Source of the DNA: JBFMFB01 sp040752115
GTDB taxonomy: Bacteria; Pseudomonadota; Gammaproteobacteria; Burkholderiales; Sulfuricellaceae
Length of the DNA stretch: 64,000 nt
Direction: 5' to 3'
NCBI GenBank assembly: GCA_040752115.1
Contig: JBFMFB010000007.1
Coordinates: 15,807 to 79,806, forward strand
Shown: positions 26,657-35,516 of the stretch, in pieces
How positions within the stretch are numbered: the stretch's first letter is position 1
How the letters are laid out: each line of letters opens with the position of its first letter
Translations under genes and position numbers: made by a program
Notes under the pieces: generated by a model
Databases searched by the model: none
What the model was told of the DNA's origin: nothing
Seen by the model: only the letters and a program-made list of their open reading frames with translations

Positions 26657-26685
26657 TTTACACGATTTATGCTTGTTGCTAGCAT
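26657..26685 (+). promoter_or_regulatory. Candidate sigma-70 promoter for pilMNOPQ
   Basis: TTTACA (26657-26662) and TAGCAT (26680-26685) are separated by exactly 17 bp within the A+T-rich gap between mrcA and pilM. The -35 matches the consensus at 5 of 6 positions and the -10 at 4 of 6. The gene start is about 57 bp downstream. Confidence 0.4.
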
Positions 26686-26741
26686 TTAATGTAAATTATA
26701 CGTATCGCGCATAACTGGCCTGTCTTTAAGGGGAAATTGGC

Positions 26742-27827
26742 TTGCAATTTGACTTCCGATTTGACTTTCTGGAAGCGAAATCATCGCCCTTGATCGGGGT
26801 CGACATCAGCGCATCCTCCGTCAAAATGGTTGAACTCAGCGACGCCGGCAAGGACCTTTATCGTGTTGAGCGTTATGCGATCGAGGCGCTTCCCAAGGAC
26901 GCCGTCGCGGATGGCAATATTGCCAATCTGGAGGCAGTCGGCGAGGCCGTCAAGCGCGCCTGGAAACGCCTGGGCACGCGCGCCAGGAATGTTTCAATGG
27001 CGCTGCCGTCAGCGGCGGTCATTACCAAGAAAATCATCATGCAGGCCGGGCTGCGCGAGGAAGACATGGAGCTTCAGGTGGAAACCGAAGCCAACCAGTA
27101 CATTCCTTTCGCCCTCGACGAGGTGAATCTCGATTTCCAGGTTCTTGGGCCGGCACCCACCGGGCCGGAAGAGGTGGAGGTGCTGATCGCCGCTTCCCGC
27201 AAGGAAAAGGTGGAAGATCGGGTCGCTGCCGCCCAGGCTGCCGGCCTGAAGGCGTTGGTGATGGATGTGGAATCCTACGCAACGCAGGCGGCGTATGAAC
27301 TGATTGCGCGCCAGCTGCCCAACGGCGGCCGGGATCAAACCGTGGCGATCGTGGACATCGGCGCCGCGATGACGCACATCACCATCCTGCACAACAACCA
27401 GCCGGTTTACTCGCGTGAACAGCCTCTCGGCGGCAACCAGCTAACTCAGGAAATTCAGCGGCGCTATAGCATCTCCGAGGAGGAGGCGGAAATCGCAAAA
27501 CACCAGGGGGGGTTGCCGGAAAATTATGCTCCGGAAATCCTGCAGCCTTTCATGGACACGCTGGCACTGGAAGTCGCGCGCGCGCTCCAGTTTTTCTTTT
27601 CTTCCACCCAGTTCAACCGGGTCGACCACATCCTGCTGGCAGGGGGGTGCGCCATGCTGCCGAGACTGGACGAGGTAGTTTCCAGCCGCACCCAGGTACA
27701 CACCCTGATCGCCAACCCGTTTGCCAACATGGCGCTGTCGCCCCGCATCAAGCCTAAGCAGTTGACCGCGGATGCGCCTTCGCTGCTGATCGCCTGCGGA
27801 CTCGCCATGCGGAGGTTTGGCGAATGA
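26742..27827 (+). CDS. pilM: PilM, actin-like type IV pilus inner-membrane platform protein
   Basis: This 361-residue cytoplasmic FtsA/actin-fold protein binds the N-terminal peptide of PilN and nucleotides. The start is TTG at 26742, with AAGGGGA upstream; the product begins MQFDFRFDFLEAKSSPLIGVD. Actin-fold phosphate loops are visible in GVDISASSVKMVEL (about residues 19-32) and AIVDIGAAMTHITIL, with a third in LAGGCAMLPRLDEVV. It is first in pilMNOPQ and its stop overlaps pilN by 4 bp. Confidence 0.96.
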   Translation: MQFDFRFDFLEAKSSPLIGVDISASSVKMVELSDAGKDLYRVERYAIEALPKDAVADGNIANLEAVGEAVKRAWKRLGTRARNVSMALPSAAVITKKIIMQAGLREEDMELQVETEANQYIPFALDEVNLDFQVLGPAPTGPEEVEVLIAASRKEKVEDRVAAAQAAGLKALVMDVESYATQAAYELIARQLPNGGRDQTVAIVDIGAAMTHITILHNNQPVYSREQPLGGNQLTQEIQRRYSISEEEAEIAKHQGGLPENYAPEILQPFMDTLALEVARALQFFFSSTQFNRVDHILLAGGCAMLPRLDEVVSSRTQVHTLIANPFANMALSPRIKPKQLTADAPSLLIACGLAMRRFGE

Positions 27828-28432
27828 TACGAATCAACCTGCTGCCGCACCGCGAGCAGAAACGAGCTGCCCGCCAGCGCCAGTTCGCCGTATTGGCCGG
27901 GCTGGTATTCGGGCTTGCAGTCGTCGTGGCATTGCTGGGACATACCATTCTGAGCAGCCGCATCGACAACCAGAAAAGCCGTAATGCCTTTCTCCAATCC
28001 GAGATCGTCAAGCTGGACAAGCAGATCGAGGAAATCAAAATTCTGAAGGAGCAGACCCAGGCGCTGCTGGCGCGCAAGAAGGTGGTGGAAACCCTGCAGG
28101 GAAACCGCTCCCTGGTCGTGCACCTGATGGATCAGTTGGTGCGCCAGCTGCCGGACGGGGTATACCTGAAAGCGGTGAAGCAGGCGGGCAACAACATCAA
28201 CCTTCAAGGGTATGCCCAATCCAATGCGCGCGTGGCGTCCCTGATGCGGAACCTGGAAGCTTCACCCTGGCTTGCCTCGCCCGAATTGATCGAAACCAAG
28301 GCGGCCACGGTAAACAATCTGCGCGTCAGCGAGTTTTCCCTGAACGTCAAACTGACTTCACCGCTGCAGCAGGACGAAGGAGACAAGGATAAAAAAGCCG
28401 GTGCGAAAAAAGCCAAGGACAAGAAAGCATGA
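27824..28432 (+). CDS. pilN: PilN, type IV pilus inner-membrane assembly protein
   Basis: This 202-residue bitopic protein joins PilM to PilO. The conserved cytoplasmic peptide INLLPHREQKRAARQRQF is at residues 3-20 and a single transmembrane helix follows (FAVLAGLVFGLAVVVALLGH, about 20-39). The rest is a periplasmic coiled coil and ferredoxin-like fold (QIEEIKILKEQTQALL, then LMDQLVRQLPDGVYLKAV). The tail is very Lys/Ala-rich (KDKKAGAKKAKDKKA). It overlaps both neighbours by 4 bp. Confidence 0.96.
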   Translation: MIRINLLPHREQKRAARQRQFAVLAGLVFGLAVVVALLGHTILSSRIDNQKSRNAFLQSEIVKLDKQIEEIKILKEQTQALLARKKVVETLQGNRSLVVHLMDQLVRQLPDGVYLKAVKQAGNNINLQGYAQSNARVASLMRNLEASPWLASPELIETKAATVNNLRVSEFSLNVKLTSPLQQDEGDKDKKAGAKKAKDKKA

Positions 28433-29088
28433 ATCTGAACCTGGACGCACTGAACAAGCTGAATGTAAAGGACATGGGCGGGTGGCCGGTTGTTCCCAAG
28501 GCCATCGTGCTGGCCGCACTATTCGCAGGAAGCCTGTTTGCGGCATACTGGCTTGACTGGGGTGCCCAGATCGAGCAACTGGACGGCGTTCGGCAGGAAG
28601 AAGCGAAGCTGCGCGATGCGTTCGTCGCCAAGAAAAGGCAGGCCATCAACCTGGACATATACCGCCGGCAACTGAAAGAAATCGAGCAATCCTTTGGCGC
28701 GTTGCTGCGGCAATTGCCGAACAAGTCGGAAATGGACGCGCTGCTGACCGACATCAACCAGGCCGGGCTGGGGCGGGGGCTGGAGTTCGAACTGTTCAAG
28801 CCCGCCAGCCAGGAAACGATGAGCGAGTTCTATGCCGAGCTGCCGATTGCCATCCGTGTGACCGGCGGCTACCACGACCTGGGCGCATTCGCCAGCGACA
28901 TTTCCCAGCTGTCGCGCATCGTCACGCTGAACGACGTCAGCATCGGCGCGGGCAAGGACGGCAATCTCCTGGTCATGGATGCGGTCGCCAAAACTTACCG
29001 CTACCTCGACGAGGAAGAAGTTGCGGCACAGAAAAAGGCGGCGAGGGAAGCGAAAGAGAAAGACAAGAGCAAGGGAGGCAAGAAATGA
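28429..29088 (+). CDS. pilO: PilO, type IV pilus inner-membrane assembly protein
   Basis: This 219-residue protein pairs with PilN in the alignment subcomplex. A short cytoplasmic N-terminus precedes one membrane helix (KAIVLAALFAGSLFAAYWLDW, about residues 24-44). After it come a coiled-coil region and the PilO fold with LLRQLPNKSEMDALLTDINQAG and a conserved GGYHDLGAFASDISQLSRIV. The C-terminus is again highly charged and Lys-rich. It overlaps pilN and pilP by 4 bp each. Confidence 0.96.
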   Translation: MNLNLDALNKLNVKDMGGWPVVPKAIVLAALFAGSLFAAYWLDWGAQIEQLDGVRQEEAKLRDAFVAKKRQAINLDIYRRQLKEIEQSFGALLRQLPNKSEMDALLTDINQAGLGRGLEFELFKPASQETMSEFYAELPIAIRVTGGYHDLGAFASDISQLSRIVTLNDVSIGAGKDGNLLVMDAVAKTYRYLDEEEVAAQKKAAREAKEKDKSKGGKK

Positions 29089-29606
29089 GGGCGGTTGCGG
29101 TCGCGCTCCTGGGCTTGGTCTTGTCGGCCTGCGGCGGCGGCCAGCATGACGATCTGGTGCAGTTCGTCAAGGAGGCGGGGAAGGACCTGCGCGGCAATGT
29201 CGAGCCGCTGCCTGAGGTCAAGCCCTACGAGCCCTTTCCTTACGCCGGCTTCGATCTGCCGGATCCCTTCCGTCCGCGCAAGCTGCAGCCGGCGAAAGGC
29301 GGCGGTGGCATGCAGCCCGACCTCAACCGCCGGAAAGAACCGCTGGAGTCCTACCCCCTGGAAAACCTGAAAATGGTGGGCACCCTGCAGCAAAACCGGG
29401 TTACCTATGCCTTGATCAAGACGCCGGACAAAAATCTGTACCGGGTGAAGATTGGCAACTACGTCGGGCAGAATTTTGGGATCATTACCCACATTACCGA
29501 AACCGAAGTCAAGCTAACCGAAATCGTCCAGGACAGCGCAGGCGATTGGACCGAAAAAAGCACTAGCATCAACCTGTCGGAAGAACAGGATCAAAAGCAA
29601 AAGTAG
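29085..29606 (+). CDS. pilP: PilP, type IV pilus lipoprotein
   Basis: This 173-residue inner-membrane lipoprotein bridges PilNO to the PilQ secretin. The signal peptide has the lipobox LSAC, so Cys16 would be lipidated. A flexible Pro-rich segment (YEPFPYAGFDLPDPFRPRK) leads to the compact beta-domain with ESYPLENLKMVGTLQQNRVTYAL and VKIGNYVGQNFGIITHI, which are family-typical. The pilQ gene begins 8 bp after its stop. Confidence 0.95.
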   Translation: MRAVAVALLGLVLSACGGGQHDDLVQFVKEAGKDLRGNVEPLPEVKPYEPFPYAGFDLPDPFRPRKLQPAKGGGGMQPDLNRRKEPLESYPLENLKMVGTLQQNRVTYALIKTPDKNLYRVKIGNYVGQNFGIITHITETEVKLTEIVQDSAGDWTEKSTSINLSEEQDQKQK

Positions 29607-29614
29607 AGGGCGCC

Positions 29615-31795
29615 ATGAATACAGCTAAAGGGGTTAGACAGTCCATTCTTTGCGTGGCCTGGACAATGGCGGTGCTGCTTGCCGGCGCTGGAGCATCGGC
29701 GGCGGAAGCGCCGGCAACAAGCACGCCAACGCAAGCACCCGAAGCGGCGAAAAACAGCATCGAAAGCCTGGATTATTCGACCTTGCCGGGCGGAAAAATC
29801 GTCATCAAGCTGGGCCTGAAACAGCCACTCGCCAATCCCCCGGCTGGTTTTGCCATCAATAATCCGCCGCGGATCGCGCTGGATTTTCCGGATACCGCCA
29901 ACGCTCTGGGCAAGAACGCCGTCACCGTCGGTGAAGGTATTTTGCGCAGCCTCAACGTGGTGCAGGCCGGCAGCCGCACGCGGCTGGTCATCAACCTGAC
30001 TGCGCCGGCCGGCTACGAAACCCATGCCGACGGGAAAAATCTGGTGGTCACCCTGCAAACCGCCGGGGTTTCAACGTCCACCGTCAACGTTGCGCCGCGC
30101 TTTGCAGAAGGCAAGGCGGCTGCGCAAAAGCACAGCCTGCGCGACGTGGATTTCCGCCGCGGCAAGAACGGCGAGGGCCGGATCGTGATCGATCTTTCCG
30201 ATACCTCGACCGGGATTGACATCCGCCAGCAAGGCAAGAATCTGGTGGTGGACTTCGTGGACACCTCCCTGCCGGCGAGCCTGGAGCGGCGGCTCGACGT
30301 GCTGGATTTCGGCACGCCGGTGCAGGCGGTATCGACCTTCCGCCAGGGCAGCAACGTCCGGATGGTGATCGAACCCAAGGGCCTGTGGGAGCATTCAGCT
30401 TATCAGACCGACCGCCGCTTCACCGTGGAGGTCAAGCCGGTGGCCGAAGACCCCAACAAGCTGGTGCAGGGCGCGAAGCCGGGCTATGCGGGCGAAAAGC
30501 TGTCGCTCAACTTCCAGAACGTGGAAGTGCGGGCGGTGCTGCAGGTGATCGCGGACTTCACCGGTCTCAACATCATCACCAGCGAGACCGTCAGCGGCAA
30601 TCTGACGCTGCGGCTGAAGGACGTGCCGTGGGACCAGGCGCTGGACATCATCCTGCAGAGCAAGGGCCTGAGCATGCGCAAGAACGGCAGCGTGGTGTGG
30701 ATTGCGCCGACCGACGAGCTCGCGACCAAGGAGAAGCTCGAGCTGGAAGCGAAGCAGCAGATTTCGGAGCTGGAGCCGACCCGCACCGAAAGCTTCCAGT
30801 TGAAATACCAGAAAGCCGAAGCGATGCAGAAAATCATCGGCGACGACAAGCAGAAGATCCTCTCCAAGCGCGGCAGCGTGGTGGTGGATGCGCGCACCAA
30901 CACCCTGTTCGTGCAGGACACCCCCACCCGGCTGGAGGAAATCCGCAAGCTGATCGCCCAGGTTGACGTGCCGGTCAAACAGGTGATGATCGAGTCGCGC
31001 ATCGTCGAAGCGAGCGACAAGTTCAGCAAGGCACTCGGGGCGCGGCTGGGTTTCCACGACCAGGGCCTGAATTCGGGCTTCAAGATCGGCGGCGATCCCG
31101 CCACGGTCAAGGCCGGCGGCAGCCTGGAGGACACCATGCTGCACACCGGCAGCCCTCAGTTGGACAGCACCGTGGGCATGAACCAGCTCCTCAACGTCAA
31201 CCTGCCCGCCAAGATCACCGGCGCGACGCCCGGAGCGCTCGCGCTGACCCTGTTCCGGGCCGGCAGCAGCAAGTTCCTCAACCTCGAGCTTTCGGCCCTG
31301 CAGGTGGATGGGCGCGGCAAGATCGTCTCCAATCCCCGGGTGGTGACCGCCGACCAGGTGGAAGCCACGATCGAGCAGGGCACCGAAATCCCCTACCAGC
31401 AGGCGACCAGCAGCGGCGCCACCAGCATCACCTTCAAGAAGGCGGTGCTGAGCCTCAAGGTGAAGCCGCAGATCACGCCGGACGACAACATTATCATGGA
31501 TCTGAAGGTGAACAAGGACAGCCCGGATTTTGATGCCGCAACCGCCAGGATTTTCGGGCCGCCGATCAACACCAAGCAGATCAACACCCAAGTGCTGGTG
31601 GAAAACGGCGGCACCGTGGTGATCGGCGGCATTTACCAGCAGGACGAAAGCAAGTCGATTTCCAAGGTGCCGCTGTTCGGCGACATCCCGGTGCTCGGCC
31701 ACCTGTTCAAGACCACCACCACCCAGGACAACAAGACCGAATTGCTGATTTTCGTCACGCCCAGGATTCTGAAAGAAAGCCTGAACCTCCGCTGA
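29615..31795 (+). CDS. pilQ: PilQ, type IV pilus outer-membrane secretin
   Basis: This 726-residue protein forms the outer-membrane channel for the pilus fibre. It has an N-terminal signal peptide (residues 1-29, ending near GASAAEA). Two AMIN peptidoglycan-binding domains follow (about 45-135 and 165-270), each with a DF..T/D.L-type core (IALDFPDTANAL; LVVDFVDTSLPA). The secretin N0 domain (LSLNFQNVEVRAVLQVIADF) and N1 domain come next, then the secretin core ending in the signature VPLFGDIPVLGHLFKTT and FVTPRILKES. It is last in pilMNOPQ and is followed by an intrinsic terminator, then aroK. Confidence 0.97.
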   Translation: MNTAKGVRQSILCVAWTMAVLLAGAGASAAEAPATSTPTQAPEAAKNSIESLDYSTLPGGKIVIKLGLKQPLANPPAGFAINNPPRIALDFPDTANALGKNAVTVGEGILRSLNVVQAGSRTRLVINLTAPAGYETHADGKNLVVTLQTAGVSTSTVNVAPRFAEGKAAAQKHSLRDVDFRRGKNGEGRIVIDLSDTSTGIDIRQQGKNLVVDFVDTSLPASLERRLDVLDFGTPVQAVSTFRQGSNVRMVIEPKGLWEHSAYQTDRRFTVEVKPVAEDPNKLVQGAKPGYAGEKLSLNFQNVEVRAVLQVIADFTGLNIITSETVSGNLTLRLKDVPWDQALDIILQSKGLSMRKNGSVVWIAPTDELATKEKLELEAKQQISELEPTRTESFQLKYQKAEAMQKIIGDDKQKILSKRGSVVVDARTNTLFVQDTPTRLEEIRKLIAQVDVPVKQVMIESRIVEASDKFSKALGARLGFHDQGLNSGFKIGGDPATVKAGGSLEDTMLHTGSPQLDSTVGMNQLLNVNLPAKITGATPGALALTLFRAGSSKFLNLELSALQVDGRGKIVSNPRVVTADQVEATIEQGTEIPYQQATSSGATSITFKKAVLSLKVKPQITPDDNIIMDLKVNKDSPDFDAATARIFGPPINTKQINTQVLVENGGTVVIGGIYQQDESKSISKVPLFGDIPVLGHLFKTTTTQDNKTELLIFVTPRILKESLNLR

Positions 31796-31814
31796 CCGGC
31801 CTGGCGTATCCCCA

Positions 31815-31849
31815 CCCCGTGCCGGCGTTCGCCGGCGCGGGGTTTCTGT
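31815..31849 (+). terminator. Intrinsic terminator after pilQ
   Basis: The GC-rich hairpin CCCCGTGCCGGC / GCCGGCGCGGGG, with loop GTTC, is followed by TTTCTGTTT. It separates pilMNOPQ from aroK, although some read-through is likely because aroK begins only about 33 bp later. Confidence 0.8.
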
Positions 31850-31881
31850 TTCCGGCCGACACGCGCTAAAATGCCTGTCCT

Positions 31882-32427
31882 ATGACCGGCAACATTTTTC
31901 TGGTGGGGTTGATGGGGGCGGGGAAAACCACCGTCGGCCGCCTGCTTGCCAAACATCTTCATAAGACCTTCGTCGATTCCGACCACGAGATCGAACAACG
32001 CACCGGTGTGAATATCCCGCTGATTTTCGAGCTCGAGGGCGAGGCCGGTTTCCGGGCGCGCGAGGCTGCGGTGATCGGGGAGCTGACCGGCAGGCAGGAC
32101 ATCGTGCTGGCGACCGGAGGCGGCGCAGTACTGGACCCGAGAAATCGCGAGAATCTCCGCCGCAACGGTACGGTGATCTATCTGCGGGCGGGGCTGGAGG
32201 ACTTGTGGCAGCGCACTCGCCACGACCGCAACCGTCCGCTGCTGCAGACCGCCGATCCCCGGGCCAGACTGGGCGAGCTGTTCGCCCAGCGCGATCCGCT
32301 CTACCGCGAGGTTGCCGACATTGTCGTGGATACCGGCGAGCAGAGCGTGCATTCCCTGGTGCGGCAGTTGGAACAGCAATTGAAATCAATCACCCGACCA
32401 GACCATGATGCAAACCCTGACTGTTGA
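31882..32427 (+). CDS. aroK: Shikimate kinase AroK
   Basis: This 181-residue P-loop kinase phosphorylates shikimate in aromatic amino-acid synthesis. The Walker A motif GLMGAGKTTVGR lies at about residues 9-20. The shikimate-binding DSDHEIEQRTG, the FRAREAAVI segment and the GGGAVLDPRNRENLR region are present, with the lid RPLLQTADPRARLGEL. It overlaps aroB by 23 bp. The pilQ-aroK-aroB-dgt order is common in beta- and gammaproteobacteria. Confidence 0.96.
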   Translation: MTGNIFLVGLMGAGKTTVGRLLAKHLHKTFVDSDHEIEQRTGVNIPLIFELEGEAGFRAREAAVIGELTGRQDIVLATGGGAVLDPRNRENLRRNGTVIYLRAGLEDLWQRTRHDRNRPLLQTADPRARLGELFAQRDPLYREVADIVVDTGEQSVHSLVRQLEQQLKSITRPDHDANPDC

Positions 32428-33496
32428 CCTGGGCGAACGCTCCTATCCGATCCGCATCGGCGAAAACCTGCTGCGCCAGCCGGAGCTGATCGTCCCGGCG
32501 CTGCCGCAAAAGCAGGTGGCGATCGTGACCAATGTTACCGTGGCACCGCTGTATCTGGATGTGTTGGCCGACGGTCTGAAGGAGCATGGCGTCGGCGTGG
32601 TGCCCATCGTCCTGCCCGACGGCGAGCAGTACAAGAATGCCGCCACGCTAAACCAGATTTACGATGCGCTGCTTTCCAACCGCTGCGAGCGCAAGACCAC
32701 GCTGATCGCGCTCGGCGGGGGCGTGATCGGCGATCTGACCGGTTTCGCGGCGGCGACTTATCTGCGCGGCGTGCCATTCATCCAGGTGCCTACTACCCTG
32801 CTTGCCCAGGTGGATTCCTCCGTCGGCGGCAAGACCGGCATCAACCATCCGCTGGGCAAAAACATGATCGGCGCGTTCTACCAGCCCAGGCTGGTGCTGG
32901 CCGACATCGCCACGCTCGATACCCTGCCCGACCGCGAGCTTTCCGCCGGGATCGCCGAAGTCATCAAGTACGGCCTGATCCGCGACGCCGCATTTTTCGG
33001 CTGGCTGGAAGGGAACATGGAAAAGCTGCTGGCGCGCGACCGCGAAGCGCTTGCCTACGCCGTGCGGCGTTCCTGCGAAAACAAGGCGGAGGTGGTGGCG
33101 GCGGATGAGCGGGAAGCGGGCGGCCGTGCGGCGCTGAACCTGGGCCACACTTTCGGGCACGCCATCGAGGCCGGCCTGGGTTACGGCAACTGGCTGCACG
33201 GTGAGGCGGTGGCCGCCGGCACGGTGCTGGCGGCCGACTTGTCGCGCCGTCTGGGGTGGCTGGAGGAGGAGGACGTTGCGCGCATCCGCGCCCTGTTCGC
33301 CCGCGCCCGGCTGCCCGATGCCGCCCCCGATCTAGGCGCCGCAACCTATCTGCAACTGATGTCGCTGGACAAGAAGGTGGAAGCCGGGCGCATCCGCTTC
33401 GTACTGCTCAGGCGCATCGGCGAGGCGGTGATTACTGCAGACGTGCCGCAGGACAAACTGGCCGCTGCGCTGACCGGCCACGTCGCCCATGGCTGA
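32405..33496 (+). CDS. aroB: 3-dehydroquinate synthase AroB
   Basis: This 363-residue NAD- and metal-dependent enzyme converts DAHP to 3-dehydroquinate. Visible motifs include PDGEQYKN, the dinucleotide site ALGGGVIGDLTGFAAATYLRG, TTLLAQVDSSVGGKTGIN, the metal-binding E in SAGIAEVIKYG, and the His ligands in LNLGHTFGHAIE and WLHGEAVA. Two adjacent ATG codons (32405 and 32408) are equally possible starts. It overlaps aroK by 23 bp and dgt by 8 bp. Confidence 0.97.
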   Translation: MMQTLTVDLGERSYPIRIGENLLRQPELIVPALPQKQVAIVTNVTVAPLYLDVLADGLKEHGVGVVPIVLPDGEQYKNAATLNQIYDALLSNRCERKTTLIALGGGVIGDLTGFAAATYLRGVPFIQVPTTLLAQVDSSVGGKTGINHPLGKNMIGAFYQPRLVLADIATLDTLPDRELSAGIAEVIKYGLIRDAAFFGWLEGNMEKLLARDREALAYAVRRSCENKAEVVAADEREAGGRAALNLGHTFGHAIEAGLGYGNWLHGEAVAAGTVLAADLSRRLGWLEEEDVARIRALFARARLPDAAPDLGAATYLQLMSLDKKVEAGRIRFVLLRRIGEAVITADVPQDKLAAALTGHVAHG

Positions 33497-34604
33497 GCTT
33501 GCCGTCTACGCCGCTGCCGTTTCCGCCGGGCGGCGCGTCCCGGAACCGCCGCCGCCGGGACGCACCGAGTTCGAGCGCGACCGCGACCGCATCATCCATT
33601 CCACCGCTTTCCGCCGCCTCGAATACAAGACCCAGGTGTTCGTCAATCACGAGGGCGACCTGTTCCGCACCCGCCTCACCCACAGCCTGGAAGTAGCGCA
33701 AATCGGCCGCTCCATCGCGCGCAACCTGCGCCTCAACGAAGACCTGGTGGAAGCCATCGCGCTCGCGCACGATCTCGGCCATACGCCCTTCGGCCACGCC
33801 GGGCAGGACGCGCTCAACGCCTGCATGAAGGATCACGGCGGCTTCGAACACAACCTGCAGTCGCTGCGGGTGGTGGACCTTCTCGAAGAGCGCTATGCCG
33901 GATTCGACGGCCTGAATCTGTGCTTTGAGACGCGCGAAGGCATCCTCAAGCACTGTTCGCATGCCCATGCGAAAGAGCTGGGCCCCGTCGGCGAACGTTT
34001 CCTGCAGAACCGGCAGCCCTCGCTCGAAGCGCAGGTCGCCAACCTGGCGGACGAGATCGCCTACAACAACCACGACGTGGACGACGGCCTGCGCTCGGAA
34101 TTCATCACCATCGAACAACTGGCCGGCGTCAGCCTGTTCGCCCGCCATCTGGAGGCAGTGCAAAAGCTCTACCCCAGCCTCGCCGGCCGCCGGCTGATCC
34201 ATGAAGTCGTGCGCCGCATCATCAGCACCCTGATCACCGATCTCATCCGGCAGAGCAGCGAGAACATCCGCGCCGCCGCACCCGGAAGCCTCGACGAGGT
34301 GCGCCTGGCGCCGCCGCTGATCGGCTTCAGCCCGAAAGTCCGGCACGAGCAGCAGGAACTGAAGCAGTTCCTGCGCCTGCACCTGTACCAGCACTACCGC
34401 GTCGCGTGCATGAGCGAAAAGGCGCGCCGCATCATCCGCGAGCTGTTCGAGGCGTTTTCCGGCAATCCCAGACTGCTGCCGCCGCAGTACCAGGAAAAAG
34501 CCAGGCACGACAAGGCACGCGCCATTTCAGACTATATCGCCGGCATGACCGACCGTTACGCCTACCGCGAGCACCGCCGCCTGTTCGCGGTGGAAGAGAT
34601 GTGA
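33489..34604 (+). CDS. dgt: dGTP triphosphohydrolase-like HD-domain protein
   Basis: This 371-residue HD-superfamily nucleotidase hydrolyses dNTPs to deoxynucleosides plus triphosphate; in non-enteric bacteria the substrate range is broader than dGTP. Visible motifs are the N-terminal ERDRDRIIHSTAFRRLEYKTQVF, the first metal-binding His in RTRLTHSLEVAQIGRSIAR, the HD pair in ALAHDLGHTPFGHAGQDAL, and the fourth metal ligand in LADEIAYNNHDVDDG. Length and order match the Dgt type 2 subfamily. It is last in aroK-aroB-dgt and a family A repeat follows immediately. Confidence 0.93.
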   Translation: MAELAVYAAAVSAGRRVPEPPPPGRTEFERDRDRIIHSTAFRRLEYKTQVFVNHEGDLFRTRLTHSLEVAQIGRSIARNLRLNEDLVEAIALAHDLGHTPFGHAGQDALNACMKDHGGFEHNLQSLRVVDLLEERYAGFDGLNLCFETREGILKHCSHAHAKELGPVGERFLQNRQPSLEAQVANLADEIAYNNHDVDDGLRSEFITIEQLAGVSLFARHLEAVQKLYPSLAGRRLIHEVVRRIISTLITDLIRQSSENIRAAAPGSLDEVRLAPPLIGFSPKVRHEQQELKQFLRLHLYQHYRVACMSEKARRIIRELFEAFSGNPRLLPPQYQEKARHDKARAISDYIAGMTDRYAYREHRRLFAVEEM

Positions 34605-34621
34605 TCTTGAATTCGGCATTC

Positions 34622-34752
34622 GGCCACGAATGACACGAATGTTCACGAATAATCATGCCGTTACTCATGGAGCCGCGCCCACCGGGATGGTGTGCTGCAA
34701 ATCGGTCGCGCTTCATTGTTCTTATTCGTGCTCATTCGTGTCATTCGTGGCT
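34622..34752. repeat. Inverted-repeat element, family A (copy 2, best preserved)
   Basis: The left arm (34622-34652) and right arm (34722-34752) match as reverse complements at 28 of 31 positions. Each arm contains three spaced copies of a CACGAAT unit. The 69-bp centre shares no obvious similarity with copy 1. It occupies nearly all of the 201-bp gap between the convergent genes dgt and livF, where it could also act as a transcript end. Confidence 0.85.
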
Positions 34753-34805
34753 AAAACGCTTTTTCTAAGGTTAATGATAGCTGGCTGGGCAAAGCCGCCG
34801 CTGTG

Positions 34806-35516
34806 CTATTCGCCGAGATAGGCCTGCCTGACCTGCGGATTGGCGAGCAGCGACTGGGCGTTGTCGGCGAGGGTGATTGTCCCGCTTTCCATCACATAGC
34901 CGCGATGGCTGATTTCCAGCGCCGCCAGGGCGTTTTGTTCCACCAGCAGCAGGGTCACGCCTTCGCTGGAAATCGCCTGGATGGTTTCGAAGATTTTCTG
35001 CACCATGATCGGCGCCAGCCCCATGCTGGGCTCGTCGAGCAGCAGCAGGCGGGGCCGGCTCATCAGGGCGCGGCCGATGGCGAGCATCTGCTGTTCGCCG
35101 CCGGACATGGTGCCGGCCTTCTGGCCGCGCCGCTCCGCCAGGCGGGGAAACAGTCCGTACATGCGTTCCAGATCCTGCCGGATGCCGGGCTTGTCGTTGC
35201 GGCTGTACGCGCCCATCAGCAAATTCTCTTCCACCGTCAGCCGGCCGAAAATGCCGCGCCCCTCGGGCACCAGGGCGATACCCAGGCGCACCAGTTCGTG
35301 GCTGGGCTGCCGCGCGATCGAGGCGCCCGAATAGACGATGTCGCCGTCGGCTGGGGAAAGCAGCCCGCACAGCGCCTTGAGGGTTGTGGTCTTGCCCGCG
35401 CCGTTGGCGCCGATCAGGCACACCAGCTCGCCGGCCTCGATGGTGAGGTCAATGCCCTTGACCGCGCGGATGCCGCCATAGGATACCGCCAGACCGCGCG
35501 CTTCCAGCAGCTTCAT
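34806..35516 (-). CDS. livF: Branched-chain amino acid ABC transporter ATPase LivF
   Basis: This 236-residue ABC ATPase works as a pair with LivG on the LivHM permease. The ATG at 35516 is chosen because MKLLEARGLAVSYGG begins the family fold and it overlaps the livG stop by 4 bp. Walker A is GANGAGKTTTLKAL, the Q-loop region is VPEGRGIFGRLTVEENL, the ABC signature is MSGGEQQMLAIGRAL, Walker B is RLLLLDEPSMGLAP and the H-loop region is TLLLVEQN. It is the last gene of livK-H-M-G-F. Confidence 0.96.
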   Translation of the reverse strand: MKLLEARGLAVSYGGIRAVKGIDLTIEAGELVCLIGANGAGKTTTLKALCGLLSPADGDIVYSGASIARQPSHELVRLGIALVPEGRGIFGRLTVEENLLMGAYSRNDKPGIRQDLERMYGLFPRLAERRGQKAGTMSGGEQQMLAIGRALMSRPRLLLLDEPSMGLAPIMVQKIFETIQAISSEGVTLLLVEQNALAALEISHRGYVMESGTITLADNAQSLLANPQVRQAYLGE

